DNA of 6,083 bases from an uncultured Clostridia bacterium (GTDB lineage: Bacteria; Bacillota; Clostridia; Christensenellales; Borkfalkiaceae): positions 1 through 6,083 of the forward strand of contig CAMORY010000082.1 of assembly GCA_946624395.1 (NCBI GenBank). The letters are read 5' to 3'. Each line of letters starts with the position of its first letter. Position 1 is the first letter of the stretch. The position numbers and the translations under genes are program-made. Positions 5,627 to 6,083 of the stretch are shown here, piece by piece. The notes below the pieces were generated by a model, which was given only the letters and a program-made list of their open reading frames with translations, was not told the DNA's origin and did no database searches.

Positions 5627-6083
5627 ATGGAAGATTACGCTTTAATTTCCGACGAACAACTTGCGATAGCTGCAAAAACCGACTGCCGCGCCTTGGAAAC
5701 GCTTATCGGGCGTTATAAACAGGCGGTCAGGGGGATTTCTCGGCAATATTTTCTGACGGGCGGCGAAGAAGACGATTTAATTCAGGAAGGGACTATCGGG
5801 CTATTTAAGGCGATAACGACGTACGACGGGACTTCGCCGTTTAAAAATTACGCGTTTACGTGCATAAAAAGCGGCATAATTTCGACCATAAGAAAGTCGA
5901 CGAGTTATAAAAACAAAGCGCTGTTGTATTACGTTCCCATCTGCGCGGGCGAAGACGACGACAAAAACCCGCTTATAAAGGGCGAGATAATAGACCCCGA
6001 AGAAGAATACATCAATTCCGAATCCGCGCGGGAGTTTAGGCGGCGTGTAAAAGCGGTTTTAGGCAAATACAACACCGAAATTT
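5627..6083 (+). CDS. sigH: RNA polymerase sigma factor, SigH (Spo0H)-like, 3' end outside window
   Basis: Sigma-70 family factor directing RNA polymerase to alternative promoters; in B. subtilis SigH controls the transition to stationary phase, competence and early sporulation. The first 152 residues are visible. Region 2 spans about 22-95: the core-binding and -10 recognition part includes GGEEDDLIQEGTIGLFKAI at 45-63 and FKNYAFTCIKSGIISTIRK at 72-90, which line up with the SigH segments FLIGADREDIVQEGMIGLYK and FAELCITRQIITAIK. An acidic linker (about 107-130) leads into the start of region 4 (about 131 on), cut by the window end. The ATG is 11 bases after rlmB, with AAGG at 5618-5621 five bases upstream. 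The position after mrnC-rlmB supports the SigH name. The yacP gene that usually lies between is absent, and region 4 is missing, so the subfamily call is good but not final. Confidence 0.88.
   Translation, partial: MEDYALISDEQLAIAAKTDCRALETLIGRYKQAVRGISRQYFLTGGEEDDLIQEGTIGLFKAITTYDGTSPFKNYAFTCIKSGIISTIRKSTSYKNKALLYYVPICAGEDDDKNPLIKGEIIDPEEEYINSESAREFRRRVKAVLGKYNTEI

Overview
The window reads as ordinary chromosomal DNA of a low-to-moderate GC member of the Bacillota, most likely an anaerobic, possibly uncultivated Clostridia lineage. The reasons are the order dnaE-pfkA, a pyrophosphate-dependent phosphofructokinase of the clostridial type, a CwlD-like amidase, and the conserved Firmicutes run mrnC-rlmB-sigH. 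This assignment is inferred from gene content and order; no rRNA or other formal marker is present. All genes lie on the + strand, and no mobile element, CRISPR array, tRNA or rRNA gene was seen.

Layout. Positions 2-1135 hold the C-terminal third of DNA polymerase III alpha (dnaE), cut by the window start. After a 93-base AT-rich gap come two phosphofructokinases in tandem: an ATP-type enzyme (pfkA, 1229-2191) and a pyrophosphate-type enzyme (pfp, 2232-3482). No terminator separates dnaE from pfkA or pfkA from pfp. A strong intrinsic terminator (3514-3553) closes this block. The 196-base gap before the next gene holds that terminator, a sigma-E-like promoter candidate and three copies of an 11-mer that can form two mutually exclusive hairpins. 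The amidase gene (3679-4389) follows, with its own terminator (4398-4432). A good extended -10 promoter (4431-4460) overlaps the tail of that terminator and starts a second operon: mrnC (4492-4896), rlmB (4893-5615, overlapping mrnC by four bases) and the first 152 codons of a sigH-like sigma factor (from 5627, cut by the window end).

How the genes work together. The pfk pair acts at one glycolytic step with two phosphoryl donors, one committed and allosteric, the other reversible and ATP-sparing. The downstream operon joins 23S rRNA end maturation (MrnC), 23S rRNA 2'-O-methylation (RlmB) and an alternative sigma factor, as in Bacillus and Clostridium but without the yacP gene usually found before sigH. 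A CwlD-like amidase and a SigH-like sigma factor close together are compatible with a spore former but do not prove it.

The best candidates for something undescribed are the triple 11-mer in front of the amidase, which would hide or free its ribosome binding site depending on which hairpin forms, and the altered fructose-6-phosphate site of PfkA next to a PPi-dependent partner. No clearly novel multi-gene system is visible.
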